DNA of 64,000 nucleotides from Pricia antarctica (GTDB lineage Bacteria > Bacteroidota > Bacteroidia > Flavobacteriales > Flavobacteriaceae). The DNA is taken from positions 1 through 64,000 of the forward strand of contig DRGL01000079.1 in the NCBI GenBank assembly GCA_011050085.1. The letters run 5' to 3'. Shown here in pieces: positions 41,854 to 50,892 of the stretch. The position numbers were made by a program, and so were the translations under genes. Positions within the stretch are counted from its first letter, which is position 1. Every line of letters begins with the position of its first letter. The notes beneath the pieces are model-generated. The model was not told where the DNA came from and did not search any database. It saw only the letters and a list, made by a program, of their open reading frames with translations.

Positions 41854-43922
41854 AGTTTCTTATGTTTGTCTTCTAGGAAATCATAAATGGCGTATTGTGA
41901 ACGAATGCGCTTTTCATCTGCAGCTCTGGGCACATAGCTATTTTGCTCCTCAGAATCTATGATCCGCGCCTTTACGTTATCGTTGAGCTGAAGCTGCAAA
42001 ATATGCTTTAATTCGGCAAATAGTTCATCATCGTAAATGGGCGTAAGTACTTCGATGCGCTTATCCATATTACGGCCCATCCAATCCGCTGAGCCGATAT
42101 ACAGTTTTTCTTTCCCGCCATTCTCGAACCAATAGATACGACCATGTTCTAAATATCGATCGACCACGCTGGTTATCCTTACATTATCTTTGACGCCCGG
42201 CTCGTTCATATCTAAACAACAGAACCCACGAACAAGTAACTCTATTTGGACCCCGGCATTGGCGGCATCATATATTTTGGTAATCAGGTCATCATCTTCC
42301 AAGCTGTTCATTTTCGCCTTGAAAGATCCTGGAATACCATTATTGACATTCTTTATTTCGTTGTCGATAAGTTGATTAAAGGTTATTCTTGTAGAAAAAG
42401 GGGAAACTAGTAAGTGTTTGGTAATGGGGGCAAGCTTTTTTCGCTGTAGCACTTCGAACACTTGGGCAAGTTCATCCGTTAGTTTCGGATTGGCCGTGAA
42501 AAGGGCATGGTCGGCATATATTTTTGAAGTTTTTCGATTGAAGTTTCCTGTGCTGATGTAGGCATATCGGCAAAGTGTATCGTTCTCTAAGCGCTCTACC
42601 ATCAATATTTTGCTGTGGACCTTAATTTTGATATCACTAAAAAAAACTTTAGCCCCCTCATCCTTGAACTTTTTCCCCCAACCTAAATTATTGGCTTCAT
42701 CAAATCGAGCTTTTGGCTCTACAAACACAATGATTTCTTTTCCGTTTTTAAGGGCATTTAATAGGGATTCGCTGAGTTGCGAATCACTGGCGATTCGATA
42801 GAGCGCTATCTTGATGGTTTTCACTAGGGGGTCACTGGCCGCATCATCCAAAAATTTTAGGACGTGATCGAAAGAGTGATAGGGGTAATGTAATAATTGG
42901 TCCTTTTCGCGAATAGCGGCAAATCTATCGGTCGAAGACGCTAAAACGCTATGCGCTATGGGTGGAAGGGGCTTGAAGTGTAGGGACGCATTTTCGGTTG
43001 GGTCCGGAAAGTCCATAAAATCACTGTAATTGTGGTATTTTCCTCCTGGAAATAGGTCTATCTCAGCTAAATCGAGCAGTTGGCCCAATGTATCCCTATC
43101 CGCTTTGGGCATACGAAAGTCGTGCAGCAAACGTGTTGGTTGGCCCACATTGCGCTGCGAAAGGGATGCCTCTATCAGTTCGACGATACCGCCGTCATAA
43201 TTGTCGTCCCAATACAGCTCGGCATCCCGGGAAAGTTTAATTTCATAGAAATTTCGGATTCGTTGCTCGGGGAAAAGACCCGGTAATTCTTGGGCTACGA
43301 TATCGTCTAGAAAAGTAATGCTATGCACATTCAATTGGGAAGCCTCAGCGGAATCTTCGGAGGGGAGGGTTATAAATCGGTCAAGACTATCGGAAGGTAT
43401 AGAAACAAAACTGCAGGTGCCATCGTCAAAACAAACATAAAAGTACAGGCTATTATTAGTTAGAAAAGGTACTTCTGAACTAGAATAGGGAACGATTTCA
43501 ATACGTTTACGGACATCTTTTTCAAAAAATGCTTTCGCAAATTGGCGCTGATCGGTATTAAAACTTTCGTAACCAAGCAAAAGAACACCATTTTGGGCAA
43601 GGGCTGGCAAGATATCATCTTGAAATAGTCTACCAAATAGCTGCTGCTGTTCTTCCACACGGGCATTGATCGTCCGTAATATTTTGGTTGGTTCGATATT
43701 TAACTTTTTCTGAAGCGATGAATCGACATTTTTTATCTGACGTAGTTTAGACACCCGAACCCTAAAAAATTCATCTAAATTTGACGAGAATATCGCTAAA
43801 AAACGAATGCGTTCGTAGAGAGGATTTCGTATATCGGCCGCTTCTTGTAGTACACGCCCGTTAAAACTGAGCCAGCTGATATCTCGGTGTTTAAAGGAAT
43901 GTTGTTCATTATAAGATGACAT
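41850..43922 (-). CDS. ppk1: polyphosphate kinase 1
   Basis: A 690-residue PPK1 that reversibly polymerises the gamma-phosphate of ATP to polyphosphate. N-terminal: ISWLSFNGRVLQEAAD. The phospho-histidine region reads IKIKVHSKILMVERL, with the second active-site block VDRYLEHGRIYWFENG and SADWMGRNMDKRIEV. All four domains are present. It is coupled to the solute-binding-like gene by a 4-base overlap. Confidence 0.95.
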   Translation of the reverse strand: MSSYNEQHSFKHRDISWLSFNGRVLQEAADIRNPLYERIRFLAIFSSNLDEFFRVRVSKLRQIKNVDSSLQKKLNIEPTKILRTINARVEEQQQLFGRLFQDDILPALAQNGVLLLGYESFNTDQRQFAKAFFEKDVRKRIEIVPYSSSEVPFLTNNSLYFYVCFDDGTCSFVSIPSDSLDRFITLPSEDSAEASQLNVHSITFLDDIVAQELPGLFPEQRIRNFYEIKLSRDAELYWDDNYDGGIVELIEASLSQRNVGQPTRLLHDFRMPKADRDTLGQLLDLAEIDLFPGGKYHNYSDFMDFPDPTENASLHFKPLPPIAHSVLASSTDRFAAIREKDQLLHYPYHSFDHVLKFLDDAASDPLVKTIKIALYRIASDSQLSESLLNALKNGKEIIVFVEPKARFDEANNLGWGKKFKDEGAKVFFSDIKIKVHSKILMVERLENDTLCRYAYISTGNFNRKTSKIYADHALFTANPKLTDELAQVFEVLQRKKLAPITKHLLVSPFSTRITFNQLIDNEIKNVNNGIPGSFKAKMNSLEDDDLITKIYDAANAGVQIELLVRGFCCLDMNEPGVKDNVRITSVVDRYLEHGRIYWFENGGKEKLYIGSADWMGRNMDKRIEVLTPIYDDELFAELKHILQLQLNDNVKARIIDSEEQNSYVPRAADEKRIRSQYAIYDFLEDKHKKL

Positions 43923-44046
43923 TACACTGCTGTTTTAATCTTGTTTACAATTCCGGGAACTCCCAAGTCTTCGGTAGTCTCCCAGCTTCATTTTGAAATT
44001 TAAAAAAGTATATAAAGACATACCTTTTAAAACTTCATCAATAACA

Positions 44047-44922
44047 CTATTCGCAAATTTTTTTCAAACAATAGGCAATCAACTCATCGGTAGCCATTTT
44101 CGAATTTTTGGAAAATTCACCGGTTACCCTATTGGCCAATATACAGTTTAACGAAACAGCGCGGTGACCGAGTAGTTTTGAGAGCCCGTAAATTCCTGAA
44201 GTCTCCATTTCAAGGTTGGTAATTTTATTACCGTTATATCGAAATGAGGCCAGTTTCTCGACCAAACCATCGGCGTCCGTATTAAGACGTAATTTACGAC
44301 CTTGAGGACCATAAAACCCAGTATTAGTTATGGTAACCCCTAATCGTATACGATTTGAAAATAGTTTTTTTCCCAAACTTTGGTCGTGTTCGATACAATA
44401 AGGTTGCGATTTTTGATTAGACCATCCACAGTGTTCGCTAAACGCCAAGGCCATTTCCTTATGTTGTTGTTGAGCTGATTGACTATCATAAAAATGCAAC
44501 AGCCCATCTAGTCCAATAGCATATTCACTCATTAAAAAACTATCGATAGGGATGTCTTCCTGTATGGCACCTGAGGTTCCAATTCGGATAATATCCAATG
44601 ATTTTAGTTTCGGTCTTACCAGACGGCTTTCAAAATCAATATTGACTAGGGCATCAAGCTCATTAAGTACTATGTCGATATTATCGGTACCGATTCCCGT
44701 GGAAATAACCGCTAATCGTTTTCCGTTCAAGGTACCGGTATGTGTATGGAATTCTCGCTTGCCTTTTTTAAGTTCTACGGAATCAAAAAATGAAGAAACT
44801 TCCGCAACTCGATCTGGATCACCAACGGTAATAACGGTATCCGCAATATCTTCTGGTAAAAGATTTAAGTGATAGATGCTGCCATCAGGATTAAGAATGA
44901 GTTCAGAAGGACTTAATTTCAT
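44047..44922 (-). CDS. nucleoside phosphorylase (uridine phosphorylase family)
   Basis: A 291-residue PNP/UDP-superfamily enzyme. The phosphate loop GDPDRVAEVSSFF, VISTGIGTDNIDIVLNEL and the late LEMETSGIYGLSKLLG segment (nucleoside 2'-OH binding Glu/Met/Glu) point to the uridine/nucleoside phosphorylase branch. It splits nucleosides into base and ribose-1-phosphate for salvage. Substrate specificity is not certain. Confidence 0.88.
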   Translation of the reverse strand: MKLSPSELILNPDGSIYHLNLLPEDIADTVITVGDPDRVAEVSSFFDSVELKKGKREFHTHTGTLNGKRLAVISTGIGTDNIDIVLNELDALVNIDFESRLVRPKLKSLDIIRIGTSGAIQEDIPIDSFLMSEYAIGLDGLLHFYDSQSAQQQHKEMALAFSEHCGWSNQKSQPYCIEHDQSLGKKLFSNRIRLGVTITNTGFYGPQGRKLRLNTDADGLVEKLASFRYNGNKITNLEMETSGIYGLSKLLGHRAVSLNCILANRVTGEFSKNSKMATDELIAYCLKKICE

Positions 44923-44993
44923 ACACTAATAATGACGTAAAGCGAAGTCGAATGTAACTCCGAAAAACAATAAGGTAAGGGAATTTTGAGCGA

Positions 44994-45926
44994 TTATAGC
45001 TTAAGAATTCTATCTGATTCGGTATTGTAGAGGAAATTATACTTTAAGGCCCCGCCCAAGTAGACGTTGTTGTCTTGAATACAGGAATAATAACTGGTCT
45101 TATTATCTAATATTTCCTTTCCTTTTTTGGAAAGTCGAACCGGTTTAAAGGAAGAAAATAAAGGTTTTAGTCTACCAATGGCGCGTTGATACTGCGTATC
45201 ACCAAATCCCAACAAGGCCTGATTTTGTAAAATATCGGCCAAGAATGTAGTGCGATCCGCAAATTTTTGATTTTTTGCCAAGTTCAAAATTCCGTTCTCC
45301 ATTTCGTTCAATCCATTTTTTATACTCGGAAAACGGTGAAGATGCGATTTTATAGCACCGGAAAGGTAGTCGAACTGAAATTCGGAATAGTCCGAAAGAT
45401 TTTCTAGACGTATCGGATTATCGCTACAGTACAGTTGCCAAACGTAGTCCGCATATTCAACATCATCTTGGGTAAGCTCGATTTTATTTTCGTATTGTTT
45501 CAACAATTGATCATTGTCAAGTTCACTAAGGGAATGCATCTTGGCATCACCCGCCGCTTCACCACTACATACCAAGGATATATTCGCATATCTGCGGTGT
45601 GTTTTCAACCAACTGAGCACAGCAATCATATTGACCTGACAAAAAAGGTCGTAGTCGAACCAAAGCACGATTTCGTCTTGCTGCTTATGATTACAGAGCG
45701 AACGATATTCCTTAAGCGTCTTCTCGATAAACCAAGACTTGGAAACGTGATAATTTTTATTCAAGAATTCAAAACGTGTTTTCCAGAAAGTTTCACTGCC
45801 TACACTGGTCAATGTTTTACCTTCACAAAGCATCTCTCGCCATGTGATAATATCCCCTTTCAGATTTAGGGATTTTAATTTTTCAGTAAAAACATCGCCG
45901 TTGGTAATATGCAAAAGGGAACTCAT
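44994..45926 (-). CDS. DUF1835-family protein
   Basis: A 310-residue cytosolic protein of the DUF1835 family: LLHITNGDVFTEKLKSL at the start, then ITWREMLCEGKTL and later IVLWFDYDLFCQVNMIAVL. Family function is unknown; the N-terminal motif hints at nucleotide or nucleic-acid binding but this is inference. It is 72 bases upstream of the nucleoside phosphorylase gene and may share its transcript. Confidence 0.85.
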   Translation of the reverse strand: MSSLLHITNGDVFTEKLKSLNLKGDIITWREMLCEGKTLTSVGSETFWKTRFEFLNKNYHVSKSWFIEKTLKEYRSLCNHKQQDEIVLWFDYDLFCQVNMIAVLSWLKTHRRYANISLVCSGEAAGDAKMHSLSELDNDQLLKQYENKIELTQDDVEYADYVWQLYCSDNPIRLENLSDYSEFQFDYLSGAIKSHLHRFPSIKNGLNEMENGILNLAKNQKFADRTTFLADILQNQALLGFGDTQYQRAIGRLKPLFSSFKPVRLSKKGKEILDNKTSYYSCIQDNNVYLGGALKYNFLYNTESDRILKL

Positions 45927-46042
45927 GCAGAATAAAATTTAGGTTCTCAAGGATTAAATGTAGTATTAAAACAAATCAAACGAAAATATTAGGACAAAAT
46001 TGTGTCCCAAATTATCAAGATACTAGCTATTTAGCAGTTTAA

Positions 46043-46372
46043 TCAGCCACCTACACGCTTTACGGAAAAGCCTTTTTCCTTTAGTATCTGCATGATTCGG
46101 TCGCGATAATCCCCTTGAATGATAATTTTTTCGTTTTTGAACGAACCTCCAACGCCCAGCTCAGTCTTCAGTTCTTTTGCCAATTTTTTAAAGTCGCTTT
46201 GTGCGCCCGTATAGCCATCAAGAATGGTAATTGGCTTTCCCTTACGCTTTTCGTACTTACAAAGAATGGGATCGTCTTGCAGCCAAATATCCTCTTCGGT
46301 GTCTGGAGAATTGGTTTCTTCCGTAGGTTCATGTTCGGGAAAAAGATTTTTCAATTGATCTTTCAGGTCCAT
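46043..46372 (-). CDS. SUI1/eIF1-like translation factor (YciH family)
   Basis: A 109-residue protein with the SUI1 fold: RKGKPITILDGYTGAQSDF, KELKTELGVGGSFK and IIIQGDYRDRI are the hallmark strands and loops (GVGG.....I.IQGD). An acidic head of about 35 residues precedes it. Bacterial relatives (YciH) can take part in start-codon selection or stress translation. It is 44 bases downstream of the oxygenase gene on the same strand. Confidence 0.92.
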   Translation of the reverse strand: MDLKDQLKNLFPEHEPTEETNSPDTEEDIWLQDDPILCKYEKRKGKPITILDGYTGAQSDFKKLAKELKTELGVGGSFKNEKIIIQGDYRDRIMQILKEKGFSVKRVGG

Positions 46373-46416
46373 ACTTTCAATACAATTTTTTTAGAAATTC
46401 TACTTTCAACCGCACA

Positions 46417-47367
46417 TTATTTCTTGACCAGGCCTAAATCAACCAAGCGCTCGTGAAGATAGGCTCCTGCCGTAATATCTTCGAACTGCTTCGGGTGCTC
46501 ATCATCAATGCAATTCTCAAGGCTATCTAAAGGCATTTCACTGATAGGATGCATAAAAAACGGAATGGAATATCGCGAACTCCCCCACATTTCTTTAGGA
46601 GGATTGATAACCTTATGGATGGTTGATTTTAATTTATTATTTGTCAATCGCGAGAGCATATCGCCAACGTTGATCATTAATTGGTCAGGCCCTGCTATGG
46701 CATCGACCCATTCATCATTGTGATTTTTAACCTGAAGTCCTCTGCCTTGAGCTCCCATTAACAATGTGATTAGATTGATATCACCGTGAGCTGCTGCCCG
46801 CTCTGCATTCTTAGGTTCTTCGGTTATGGGTGGATAGTGAATGGGACGTAGTATTGAATTGCCATTCTTGATATACTCGTCAAAATAGGTTTCTTTTAGA
46901 CCGAGGTGCAAGGCCAGTGCGCGTAACACATATTTTGCAGTTTTCTCGAGCATTTGAAAGGTTTCCTTACCCACAGCATTGAATTCCGGTAGTTCTGTAA
47001 CCTGAACGTTATCGGGATACTCCTTTTCCAATTCCGGGTTGTCGGTAACATACTGTCCGAAATGCCAAAATTCTTTTAAATCCCCCTCTTTTCTACCTTT
47101 GGCGTGTTCTTTCCCAAATGATGTATAGCCACGTTGCCCACCGATACCTTCAATTTCATAAGCATCTTTCCTTTCCTGTTCAAGCGCGAAGAATTCCTTG
47201 ATTTCCAGATAGAGTTTGTCGACAAGTTCTTTCGATAAAAAATGTCCACTAAGCGCCACAAATCCTATATCTTCGAAGGCGGCACCAATCTCTTTGATGA
47301 ATTTTTCTTTTTGCTTTGGATTATCGGACATAAAATCCTGTAAATCTACGCTCGGTATCGCACTCAT
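46417..47367 (-). CDS. isopenicillin-N-synthase-like 2OG-Fe(II) oxygenase
   Basis: A 316-residue non-haem iron dioxygenase. N-terminal DIOX_N-like part: SVDLQDFM and FEDIGFVALSGHFL. Core: iron ligands in AAHGDINLITLLMG (HxD) and STIHKVINP (His), and the 2-oxoglutarate Arg-x-Ser in SRYSIPFFMHP. The presence of the Arg-x-Ser pair argues for a 2OG-dependent hydroxylase rather than a true isopenicillin N synthase. The substrate is unknown. It is divergent from the E1 fusion gene. Confidence 0.9.
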   Translation of the reverse strand: MSAIPSVDLQDFMSDNPKQKEKFIKEIGAAFEDIGFVALSGHFLSKELVDKLYLEIKEFFALEQERKDAYEIEGIGGQRGYTSFGKEHAKGRKEGDLKEFWHFGQYVTDNPELEKEYPDNVQVTELPEFNAVGKETFQMLEKTAKYVLRALALHLGLKETYFDEYIKNGNSILRPIHYPPITEEPKNAERAAAHGDINLITLLMGAQGRGLQVKNHNDEWVDAIAGPDQLMINVGDMLSRLTNNKLKSTIHKVINPPKEMWGSSRYSIPFFMHPISEMPLDSLENCIDDEHPKQFEDITAGAYLHERLVDLGLVKK

Positions 47368-47392
47368 AACTCAGTTCTATTAAAATTTGGAT

Positions 47393-47400
47393 CAAAGTTA
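47393..47400 (-). promoter_or_regulatory. Bacteroidota -7 box for the 2OG oxygenase gene
   Basis: Read on the minus strand it is TAACTTTG, an exact TAnnTTTG match, 25 bases before the start codon at 47367. Confidence 0.45.
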
Positions 47401-47467
47401 ATGAAAAGGCTTGCGAATCATGAGCCTGCCTTTACTTTTTCTTACTTTTATCCTACGAAAATATAAA

Positions 47468-49444
47468 ATGGAGTACCAAAGAAAAGATATCGGTGACACT
47501 ACGTTATTAACCCTCTACAAACGGATGTTAAAGCCCCGTATGATAGAGGAAAAGATGCTTATTCTCTTACGTCAGGGAAAGATTTCCAAATGGTTTAGCG
47601 GTATGGGGCAAGAGGCTATTTCCGTTGGAGTGGCCAGCGCGCTAAATTCCGAAGAATATATTCTGCCCATGCACCGCAATTTGGGCGTGTTTACGACTAG
47701 GGAAATCCCTTTACACCGCCTTTTTTCGCAATGGCAAGGCAAGGCCGGGGGATTCACAAAGGGACGCGACCGTAGTTTCCATTTTGGAACGCAGGAATAT
47801 AACATTGTAGGTATGATCTCGCACCTAGGTCCGCAGTTGGGAGTTGCCGACGGAATTGCCTTGGCCGATAAACTCCAGAAGCGGGAAAGGGTTACCGCGG
47901 TATTCACGGGCGAAGGCGGTACGAGCGAAGGGGATTTCCACGAGGCACTCAATATTGCCTCTGTATGGCAGTTGCCCGTACTTTTCTGTATCGAGAATAA
48001 CGGCTATGGATTATCGACCCCCACCAGCGAGCAATACAACTGTAAAAATTTGTCGGACAGGGGGATAGGATATGGAATGGAATCGTATACGATAGATGGT
48101 AATAATATTCTGGGGGTATATGATAAGGTGAACGAGATTTGCAAACGCATACGAAAAAAACCTGCTCCTGTACTGCTGGAATTCCAGACGTTTCGCATGC
48201 GGGGCCATGAAGAGGCAAGCGGTACGAAATATGTTCCAGATGCGCTGATGGAGGCTTGGGGCGAAAAAGACCCCATCGCCAATTACGAAACCTATTTGAT
48301 GGCCGAAGGTGTATTGAATACGGATATAATCGTTAGCTATAAAGCGGAAATAGAATCGGAAATCAACGAACATCTTCAATTGGCGTTCGGGGAACATAAC
48401 GTAACATTTGATGAACCTAAAGAGTTGATTGATGTGTACCAAAATTTTGACTACCAAGAAGTTACCCCTAACGATACAGTAGAAAACATTCGTTTGGTGG
48501 ATGCGGTTTCCCAAGGTCTAAGACAGTCTATGGAGAGACATCCCAACCTAGTTATTATGGGACAGGATATTGCGGATTACGGCGGCGTTTTCAAGGTCAC
48601 CGAGGGTTTTATGGAAGCTTTTGGAGCAGATCGCGTCCGAAATACCCCAATTTGCGAGTCCGGTATCGTGGCAGCGGCCATGGGTCTATCTATAAATGGT
48701 ATGAAAGCGGTGGTCGAAATGCAGTTTGCCGATTTTGCCAGTACCGGTTTCAATCCCATAGTCAACTATTTGGCCAAATCACACTATCGTTGGGGCGAAA
48801 AGGCCGATGTGGTCATACGAATGCCTTGCGGCGGCGATGTAGGCGCGGGTCCCTTTCATTCCCAAACCAACGAGGCTTGGTTCACCAAAGTACCAGGGCT
48901 TAAAGTTGCCTATCCCGCGTTTCCCTACGATGCAAAGGGATTGCTGACTACTGCCGTTGAAGACCCCAACCCAGTGCTATTTTTCGAGCACAAGGGATTG
49001 TATCGAAGTATATATCAAGATGTTCCCACGCAATATTATACCCTTCCTTTTGGGCAAGCGGCGCTACTAAAAGAAGGAAAGCAAATTACAATCGTCTCGT
49101 ATGGGGCGGGCATACATTGGGCCTTGGAAACTTTAAAGAACTATCCTGAAATTGAAGCGGATCTTATTGATTTGAGAACCTTGATGCCTTTGGATATGGC
49201 TACCATTTATAATTCCGTTGAAAAAACGGGCAAATTAATTATTTTACAAGAGGATAGTTTATTCGGGGGCATCGCCAGTGATATCGCTGCGCTGGTTATG
49301 GAAAATCGCTTTGAATATTTAGACGGACCGATAAATAGGGTGGCCAGCTTAGAGATGCCCATTCCATTTGCTAAAAACCTTGAGGATGGGTATTTGCCCA
49401 AGCAAAGGTTTAGTACTGCTTTAAGGGAGTTGTTGGCTTATTAG
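47468..49444 (+). CDS. 2-oxoacid dehydrogenase E1, fused alpha and beta subunits
   Basis: 658 residues from the ATG at 47468 (MEYQRKDIGDTT); the longer frame adds an unrelated hydrophobic leader. The alpha part (about 1-330) carries the ThDP motif FTGEGGTSEGDFHEA...IENNGYGLS; the beta part (about 345-658) carries VIMGQDIADYGGVFKVTEGF and RMPCGGDVGAGPFHSQ. It is the E1 component of a branched-chain or pyruvate-type complex, decarboxylating 2-oxoacids and loading the lipoyl arm of E2. Fusion into one chain is common in Bacteroidota. No E2 or E3 gene is adjacent. Confidence 0.93.
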   Translation: MEYQRKDIGDTTLLTLYKRMLKPRMIEEKMLILLRQGKISKWFSGMGQEAISVGVASALNSEEYILPMHRNLGVFTTREIPLHRLFSQWQGKAGGFTKGRDRSFHFGTQEYNIVGMISHLGPQLGVADGIALADKLQKRERVTAVFTGEGGTSEGDFHEALNIASVWQLPVLFCIENNGYGLSTPTSEQYNCKNLSDRGIGYGMESYTIDGNNILGVYDKVNEICKRIRKKPAPVLLEFQTFRMRGHEEASGTKYVPDALMEAWGEKDPIANYETYLMAEGVLNTDIIVSYKAEIESEINEHLQLAFGEHNVTFDEPKELIDVYQNFDYQEVTPNDTVENIRLVDAVSQGLRQSMERHPNLVIMGQDIADYGGVFKVTEGFMEAFGADRVRNTPICESGIVAAAMGLSINGMKAVVEMQFADFASTGFNPIVNYLAKSHYRWGEKADVVIRMPCGGDVGAGPFHSQTNEAWFTKVPGLKVAYPAFPYDAKGLLTTAVEDPNPVLFFEHKGLYRSIYQDVPTQYYTLPFGQAALLKEGKQITIVSYGAGIHWALETLKNYPEIEADLIDLRTLMPLDMATIYNSVEKTGKLIILQEDSLFGGIASDIAALVMENRFEYLDGPINRVASLEMPIPFAKNLEDGYLPKQRFSTALRELLAY

Positions 49445-49542
49445 GTAATTAATAGCATTTAAGCCAACATCTTCGTTTTTTAAGGCAACCAGCTTTTAAA
49501 CAAAAATTGAAATTTGCATTAGAAACCCTTAAATGAAACCAT

Positions 49543-50019
49543 ATGATAAAGTCTAGTATATTATTTTGCACACTAAGTCTATCCCTTTTTTCATGTTCAA
49601 CTACTAAACAGGCGCGAGACGACCGAAAAACCGTTGATGGTACGTGGACGCTTAACGATGTGGGATACGAAGGCAGTGATGGGGACTTCAAGGCAGAATT
49701 GTTCGACGATGCCTCCGCAGTATGTTTTGAAGGTAGTTCTTGGTTTTTTAGGGACAACAACAGTACAGGCAGTTTCACCATACAACCTGGAAGTCTTTGT
49801 TCTGGAGGGGAACGCAATATTCGGTGGTCGATTATCGATAACCCAAATGGCGGTCAGCAGTTGCAGTTCAAGTATATCGATGAAAAGAAAAATGACATCA
49901 ACGGAAGAACAGGATATCGATTGGATGTTGTTTCTATCGCTCCCTCACAAATGGTTCTCAAATCTGATGTAACCGTGGATGGAAGTCCCGTTTCCGTAGT
50001 TTATGAATTTAGTAGATAG
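49543..50019 (+). CDS. lipocalin-like lipoprotein
   Basis: A 158-residue lipoprotein: signal KSSILFCTLSLSLFSC with lipobox Cys at 18. The mature part has the lipocalin-like order DGTWTLNDVGYEG, then FKAELFDD and CFEGSSWFFRDNNSTGSFTI, and a closing strand VSVVYEFSR. It probably sits in the outer membrane. The ligand is unknown. It precedes the OmpA-family lipoprotein gene by 65 bases, probably in one transcript. Confidence 0.85.
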   Translation: MIKSSILFCTLSLSLFSCSTTKQARDDRKTVDGTWTLNDVGYEGSDGDFKAELFDDASAVCFEGSSWFFRDNNSTGSFTIQPGSLCSGGERNIRWSIIDNPNGGQQLQFKYIDEKKNDINGRTGYRLDVVSIAPSQMVLKSDVTVDGSPVSVVYEFSR

Positions 50020-50084
50020 GGTCATCACTATCAGTGCCCTCTTAGAAAAATATTTTAGTACTTAACCATTAATTCTATTTACCA

Positions 50085-50780
50085 ATGAAACGAATACTTA
50101 AGAAAACAGCATATATCGTTATGATCTTCTCCATGGTCATAGGTTGCAAAACCGTACAAAACTCAAACAATAAGCAAAAAGGGGCCGTAATCGGGGCCGG
50201 TAGTGGTGCAGCCATTGGCGGCGTCATCGGAAATAATGTTGGTAGCGGCAACAATACGGTACTGGGTGCCATTTTAGGAGCAGCCATCGGGGGTGTAGCC
50301 GGTGGATACATCGGAAATCGTATGGACCGTCAGGCGGAGCGTATAGAGGAAGAAATTCCCGGTGCCGAAGTGACTCGGGTAGGTGAAGGGATTAATGTAA
50401 CGTTTACCGAAGACCAAGGTGTCCACTTTGACACCAATAAATCCGATGTCAAAGGCACATCAGCAGGTACATTGAATAGTATGGCCGATATTTTAAAAGA
50501 ATATCCTAAATCAAATATATTGGTCGAAGGCCACACCGATAGTGCCGGACCTGATGATTACAATATGAACCTATCCAAGATGCGTGCTACATCCGTATCG
50601 GATTATTTGATTTCGCAGGGTATTGATAGAAGCCGATTGACCACAAAATGGTATGGTGAAAATCAGCCCATTGGTGATAATGACACTAAAGAGGGCAAAG
50701 CCAAAAACCGTAGGGTAGAATTAGCCATCGTTGCAAGTGATGCCTTGAAAAAAGAGGCTCAACAACAAGTAAAGGGTTAG
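50085..50780 (+). CDS. OmpA-family lipoprotein with glycine-zipper segment
   Basis: A 231-residue lipoprotein: a signal ending in FSMVIGCK (lipobox Cys 21), a glycine-zipper region (about 33-85: GAVIGAGSGAAIGGVIG and ILGAAIGGVAGGYIGNRMD), and a C-terminal OmpA/MotB peptidoglycan-binding domain with ILVEGHTDSAG, NMNLSKMRA and KAKNRRVELAI. The domain ties the outer membrane to the cell wall. The architecture is that of the YiaD family. Confidence 0.94.
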   Translation: MKRILKKTAYIVMIFSMVIGCKTVQNSNNKQKGAVIGAGSGAAIGGVIGNNVGSGNNTVLGAILGAAIGGVAGGYIGNRMDRQAERIEEEIPGAEVTRVGEGINVTFTEDQGVHFDTNKSDVKGTSAGTLNSMADILKEYPKSNILVEGHTDSAGPDDYNMNLSKMRATSVSDYLISQGIDRSRLTTKWYGENQPIGDNDTKEGKAKNRRVELAIVASDALKKEAQQQVKG

Positions 50781-50837
50781 TAACGCTGCTAATGTAAGGG
50801 GAATGTTCATCTTTGAGTTAGCATAAATACGTATTTT

Positions 50838-50868
50838 GAAATCCCGACTGCAATGATCGGGATTTCTC
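50838..50868 (+). terminator. terminator after the OmpA-family gene
   Basis: A perfect 10-base stem GAAATCCCGA/TCGGGATTTC (50838-50847 with 50857-50866) followed by TCTT. It separates the lipoprotein genes from the polyketide cluster. Confidence 0.8.
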
Positions 50869-50892
50869 TTGTAAACCCATACCTTTAACCAT

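Noticed and set aside
50880-50892. TACCTTTA as a -7 box giving a leaderless flavoprotein mRNA.
   Set aside because: The box ends only 5 bases before the ATG and no -33 element is seen; too speculative to list.
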